A DNA stretch of 64,000 bases from Cordilura impudica (taxonomy: Eukaryota > Arthropoda > Insecta > Diptera > Scathophagidae): the NCBI GenBank assembly GCA_963682025.1, contig OY821521.1, positions 100,307,354 through 100,371,353 on the forward strand, given 5' to 3'. Shown piece after piece: positions 59,331 through 64,000 of the stretch. Position numbers and translations under genes: made by a program. A model generated the notes under the pieces. The model was not told the origin of the DNA. It worked only from the letters and a program-made list of their open reading frames with translations, and searched no databases. Numbering within the stretch: position 1 is the first letter of the stretch; each line of letters begins with the position of its first letter.

Positions 59331-60820
59331 GTTTTTTTTTTAATAGCTGGGGGCGAAGAAATCTTCTTAAGATATGTGTGGTTTCCTTCATTACATGAGA
59401 TTCAACCCGTGTGAGCCGCCTACTTACTAAAAAAACCGACTCCCCAGTCTTCAACCACTCTCTCCGCGTGACTGCCGTAAGGTATTACTTCGCGGGGCTA
59501 GTTAGCTCATTAGGCTACTCCTGAATTCCTCCATCCTCTAGCGCATGTCCTCTTCTATGCGTAGTATCTTATTGATGGTGGTTACAAAGTTGCAAACCGA
59601 ATTTTAGTTTTCCTCCGATCTTAGCATTGCATCTATTATGTGCTTCGGGTCTATATTCTGACCAATTTCCCTGATTCCCTGCCTGCATTCCGCGAATCTG
59701 GGACATTCAAGAATGTCCGCATCTTCACATATTTCCGGGCATCTTGGGCACAGTGGTGAATCATCATGTCGGAATTTCAAGAGCTAGTTCCTGAAACTTC
59801 CGTGGCCGGTTAAAAACTGCGTCAAGTTGTAGTTAACTTCACCATGTTTGCAGTCTATTCACTTCTTAACCCTTGGTTTTAGCCTGTGGGTCGATCTCCC
59901 TTTGGGTGCGTTGTCGCACCTTGTCTATTTTCCTCTGGGTTTTCCCCCCTTGCGACATAGACTATATGTGTTTCCTCTAGGTTGATCGGTATCATTCCAG
60001 CTAGCGAACCTATTGTCTCCAATGATATGGTCCTGTACCGACTGCAGATTCTCAGCCAATTTCGTCTATACAACGAGAGTATGTTTCACCTTGATGAGCT
60101 TCTAATAAACCTTGCCCAGTTTTGGGCTCCATACAGCAATATGGAGTTAACTACCCTTACGATCAGGATCCTTCGGTTCTGACGGGGCCAACCAGCATTT
60201 GGCATTATCATCGCAAGTGCGTTGCCAACTGCTGCCGGCTTCTGACATGCATATTCCATATGTGCTTTATAGAACAGCCGATTACCTATCTCGAGTCCCA
60301 GGCATGATATCGCCTGTGAGGATGCGATTTCGAGATTATCCACTTCCAGCATCAACATTTTCCTCTTTCTGCATCCGTTAATTAAAACTGCCTCCTTTTT
60401 GTGCGCGGCAAGTTCTAGTCCAACCCTTCTAAGCCAGGTCCTTGCAAAGCGGATGGTGTCTACGACGGCTATGTCGTCTGCGAATCCTATGATGTCGGCC
60501 TCCTCTGGAATTTCAAGTTCAAGAACCTGGTTGTACATGACAGTCCACAGTAACAGCCACAGTACTGAGCCCTGTGCCCTACCGAGATCTCGTATGAGAC
60601 CATTCCCACCTGCGTCCCATACTAAAGGGTCCTGTGTGAGAAGTAATCACCTATGATTCTCATAAGGTGTTTCGGAAAGCATTATATGGTTCCAGCCCGC
60701 GCTATCAAATGCATTCTTTATGTCCAGTGTAATCAGCGCACAATATTTCCTTTCCGCTCCTTTCCCCTCCATGGCCATTTTCGCTATCTGCCTCATCCTA
60801 TCAATAGCATCTATTGTCGA
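59331..60820 (-). mobile_element. R1-like LINE, 5'-truncated insertion
   Basis: The body is bounded by identical 13-bp duplications. Its 3' end is marked by a T run on plus (poly-A of the element) at 59332-59341. Only the RT palm onwards survives, the usual outcome of incomplete target-primed reverse transcription. R1 itself is specific for 28S rDNA; the flanks here are not rDNA, so this belongs to a less site-specific relative. Confidence 0.85.
59345..60820 (-). pseudogene. R1-like LINE reverse transcriptase and C-terminal Cys/His motif
   Basis: Minus-strand order: STIDAIDRMRQIAKMAMEGK at 60819-60760, CALITLDIKNAFDSAGW (first catalytic Asp) near 60700, GRAQGSVLWLLLWTVMYNQV near 60560, IIGFADDIAVVDT with the intact catalytic pair at 60473-60484, MIMPNAGWPRQNRR near 60165 and ILLYGAQNWA. 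Further on, HGEVNYNLTQFLTGHGSFRN at 59850-59790 and CPRCPEICEDAD with CPRF near 59730 form the C-terminal zinc-knuckle-like tail. About 25 codons are missing after SAGWNHI, and later frames are shifted. The domain order fits the R1 clade; closely related clades are possible. Confidence 0.8.
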
Positions 60821-60833
60821 TCAGGAAAGGTAT
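60821..60833. repeat. Target site duplication of the R1-like LINE, right copy
   Basis: TCAGGAAAGGTAT. It carries the duplicated AG|G splice acceptor at 60823-60825. Confidence 0.9.
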
Positions 60834-61112
60834 TGGAATTTGACATCTTACCAAACTAACCATCTACTGCTTTTGGTGACTGATGAGTTGCTAGTGACTC
60901 GACCTGAAACACCTGTATTAACTGTCATGCAGAATATAGATCAACTTTTGACAGACATGACAAACAGAGACCTTTCTAATCCAATATTATGTAGTAAAAG
61001 CTTTTCATTGTCCATAGATATATACAAACTTATGCAGACGGACCTGAACAACTTATATATAATTAGAAAATGTGAGAATGTAATACTAATTGGGGGCAGA
61101 AAGCAGTCGTGA
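60825..61112 (+). CDS. Terminal exon of an unrecognised host gene
   Basis: From the AG at 60823-60824 an open phase-0 frame of 95 codons runs to a TGA at 61110-61112: it begins ERYWNLTSYQTNHLLLLV, has a helical middle (MQNIDQLLTDMTNRDLSNPI, then CSKSFSLSIDIYKLMQTDL) and ends ILIGGRKQS. Base composition is clearly less AT-rich than its surroundings, and a UTR with poly-A signals follows. I do not recognise the protein; the amphipathic helices suggest a helical-repeat or coiled region, which is inference only. The open frame extends further left (60720) but that part is antisense LINE. No upstream exon was recognised in the window. Confidence 0.55.
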   Translation, partial: ERYWNLTSYQTNHLLLLVTDELLVTRPETPVLTVMQNIDQLLTDMTNRDLSNPILCSKSFSLSIDIYKLMQTDLNNLYIIRKCENVILIGGRKQS

Positions 61113-61265
61113 CAGAAATTAAAACAAACAGACATCATTTTAGATGATGTTTGTAAAACACAGAAAAGCTCTGAAGTTATTTGTATGACAAATATGATAC
61201 AGTTGCTTATAGTTAATGTAAGAATGAATTGTAAAATAAATTTTAATAAAAAGAAGTGTTTTGTA
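61113..61265 (+). terminator. 3' UTR with two AATAAA signals
   Basis: AATAAA occurs at 61235-61240 and 61245-61250, followed by the GU-rich GAAGTGTTTTGTAATGCG. This is a normal insect cleavage and polyadenylation context for the exon ending at 61112. Confidence 0.55.
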
Positions 61266-61269
61266 ATGC

Positions 61270-63660
61270 GACAGACATGACACTGCTCTTATTTTCAAAA
61301 TTACTTAAATACACTGTTCCTTTCTTACTTGAAAAATAGGGGATATAAAAATACATATAACAAACTACTGTCATATACTCATGCCATTTGAGCCGTTTTC
61401 TTTGAAATTGTGTCAATAAATGTTGACCTTTATATGGAATTACCCTTTATTTAAAGTAAAAACATTTGATATTGACCCTAACAAATTTCTAACTGAAACA
61501 CTAAATAAAATGTATTTTTTTAACTTAAATTAAATTACCGGACATGTGCAGAAAAAAACGTGGATACACCTGAAGAAATTTTTCAGTTCTTAAATTATTT
61601 TTCGATTTATCATTTTTTCTATCAACAAATACAAAACAAACATCACATCTTGCAATTTTCTTCTATTAAATGGTAACCCCATTTAATAAAAATAAAATAA
61701 AATAAAATAAAAAATATATATTTCATATTTATATAATCCGGTAAGGATAATATTATTATATAATTTTAAATTTTGCCATATTTATAAGCTTTATTTCAGT
61801 ATAAACCATTTTTTCATCTATTTGTGTATAATTATTAAGGCGAAAATTAACTTGATAAAAAAATTTTGTGGATTGTATCGTACCGAATGATCTTTTCGTT
61901 TACTTAAATCTTTAACTCACATTTTTGTTGAATCAGTTGCTGTATTTTGACTAAACTTTTCAACCATTAAAAACTAATTCGATTAGTCTATTTGTGTTCC
62001 AAATGTGATCATGGGTATACTCGTCTGTCTGTACTGATCACTGAACTTTAAAAGAGTTGCATTAATTAAGTGTTAGTAAGTGATTAAATTTTATTTCTTC
62101 TACTATGGAAACTAAAGTTTTGAGAATTGCTGGCAAAGGAATTTATAATCGCGAAATACGAGTATATCTCTGGGTAAATGTGTCAGAATGTATTACTCGT
62201 TACTTCAAATTGCGCTCATTACACACACTATTAGATTTTAATATAAACAACTTTTTCCTTCTTTTGAAAATGAAATAATGTATACGAATAATGTTATTCG
62301 TAGGTTTTTTTATGGATGTTGTTATGATTTTTTTTTTATTATTATTTCTTTTTTTATTTTTATAAAACTGGTATTGTTGTTATTATAGTAATGAGAATTT
62401 TCACTTGCACTTGGTTTTTTTTAATGACTTTTCACTTTTACGTTTTTTAAATGTTAAATATGAATGAAAAGACACTGACATAGACATATGCACATACACA
62501 GACGTATGACTTTTCAAATAGTTAATATCTACTTGCACAGAAGTATATTTCTCCAAATAATTTGTGGCTCTGTAGCAAGTACAAGTGTAAGTCTTACGTT
62601 GTGTATCTACAGTTTTATTAATTTTAATAATTTCTTTTGAAATAAAAATATAACAAATTTTTTTAGATATGCAAGCAAAATGTAAATATCTAAGTACTCG
62701 TATGTAAGTACATGAACTTAAATATACTTTGATAGCTATAATAAGAACAATTTATCACGCTCTGCCAGAAAACAAAAAAAAAACGAAAGTTAATATTAAT
62801 GATTTATATCTGGGTTAATATATGAAATAGAAAGTAATAAATGTGTAGTATTAAATAAAATTTAAATAAATTAAAATAATATAGAAACTAATTTGTTTAG
62901 CCCTAGTTTAATATTTGTTTATAACGAAATTTAAAGCATTCAAGGGCATCTACCCAATCTACATATAAGTAATTCCATGTCCAACCGAACACCACCTATT
63001 ACACATCAGTTATCTTCTATCGAAAATGTTAAACACGTGTTTTTGTACAAATGTATAAAAAAATAAATAAAAAAAGTATATTTGAAAATTTTGGACATGC
63101 TTCAATTCAAATTGATTAATAATGCTAGGCAACAAAATATTACAAAATGTCTGAACTTGAAGTGAATATTATTACATAGATAGCAAATAATTTTCTCAAA
63201 TCATATTGATACTTTCTGTGAAATTGGCAGAAATATTAAAAAAGAGTGCATTTCTGCAAAGAAATTAAGATGTCTTACAGAAGACCTATAAACTCTTATA
63301 TAAATGTACAAAAATTTAATTTTTTTAATTTTATAGCGTATTCCACAATAATTTTTGGTTGCTATTGAAATTAGTGAAGGTCGATGCATATACAGGCCTT
63401 ACTTCTATATGGGGCACAGTGGCTGAAAATTGTTTTTCATTGGGCAAAATTCTGTAACTTTTGAACCGATAAAAATATTATAGCAATTTTCTAGTGGGTA
63501 GATGTTTAGTCAAGCTTGAGTCCTTTCTAAGTTCATTAAAATCGATTGAGTACTTTTTAAGAAATTTTAGGGCAAAGTTGACCTTTTAATTTTTTTTAAC
63601 CTTTAGCGTAACATATGGGGTTTATACTTTTATTTTTTTTATTTATTTAAAAATGTCATA
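61270..63660. other. No gene seen
   Basis: Long AT-rich stretch with an (AATAA)n tract at about 61686-61712. It may be the intergenic region downstream of the host gene. Confidence 0.4.
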
Positions 63661-63679
63661 TTTGGACACAAAAAATATT

Positions 63680-64000
63680 TTCACTTTCTGAGGCGTTTTA
63701 GCGATGTCCGTCCGTCCGTCTGTGTTTCCATGTAAACCTTGTAATCAAACTACAGGTCGCGAGTATGAATATATTTTGATGAAATTGGGTCTGTAAGCTT
63801 TTATCGCCCATAGGATGACCGCTATTGAAATTGGTGAAATTCGGTTCCATGTTCAGACCTGGTCCCCATACAAATGACCACTATGAAATCGACATAAAAT
63901 GCCATAAGATCCAATTTATTATATAGATCTCAGACAAATTGGCATTTTATATGTTTATTATATCCGTTATTCAGTAGTCCAAAAATAATCCCCATAGGAC
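63680..64000 (+). repeat. F1 repeat, cut by the window end
   Basis: GCGATGTCCGTCCGTCCGTC at 63701, AATATATTTTGATGAAATTG, 'gctattgaaattggtgaaattcgg' and TTCAGTAGTCCAAAAATAAT match F1. The opening hairpin is missing. Confidence 0.75.

Noticed and set aside
60399..60656. Ser/Pro-rich plus ORF
   Set aside because: It is antisense to the FADD region of the R1-like LINE.
59331..60820. Possible R1 insertion in rDNA
   Set aside because: The flanking sequence is an intron/exon junction, not 28S rDNA, and the duplication differs from the R1 target.

Overview
The window looks like intergenic or intronic DNA from a large, AT-rich (roughly 30% GC by eye) dipteran genome. A calyptrate fly (blow fly, flesh fly or house fly relative) is my best guess. 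This rests on the transposon families and on the abundant short elements that start near ACAAGTAAGA, carry (GTCC)n tracts and end in ATACCCTATACC-type hairpins. No bacterial, viral or organellar signature was seen, and no tRNA, rRNA or CRISPR.

Almost all recognisable coding sequence is transposon debris. Class I: an I-clade LINE tail (2190-3080, minus), an endonuclease/RT LINE of the type annotated in insects as 'craniofacial development protein 2-like' in at least two copies plus fragments (8290-10430; 28110-31090; 31200-31645, all minus), a Jockey-clade LINE (34500-35800, minus) and a 5'-truncated R1-like LINE (59331-60820, minus). Class II: a Transib (RAG1-related) element of 3,196 bp (45802-48997) inserted in a Merlin transposase relic, three mariner/Tc1 relics (18970-21306, 40020-40735, 57245-57830), a 1,214-bp hAT element with a perfect 8-bp target duplication (52794-54007), and several MITEs. 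Rolling-circle: Helitron coding remnants (13904-14290, 49750-51060), a 300-380-bp non-autonomous TC...CTAG family with an identifiable empty site, and a second TC...CTAG family with internal tandem repeats.

The commonest repeat (family F1, about 780 bp full length, at least 16 copies or fragments) has a perfect 22-bp palindrome at one end and a TATACCC/GGGTATA hairpin at the other. Most short ORFs that look alike across the window are translations of F1. A second family (F4) has the same architecture. A 1.17-kb inverted repeat lies at 22826-23991.

The only plausible host-gene sequence is an unrecognised 95-codon terminal exon at 60825-61112 (plus), with a 3' UTR and two AATAAA signals. The R1-like LINE sits exactly on its 3' splice site: the 13-bp target duplication contains the AG|GAAAGG acceptor, so the acceptor now exists on both sides of the LINE. 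I found no multi-gene system that looks functionally new. The informative content is the set of nested insertions and element boundaries that can be read directly.
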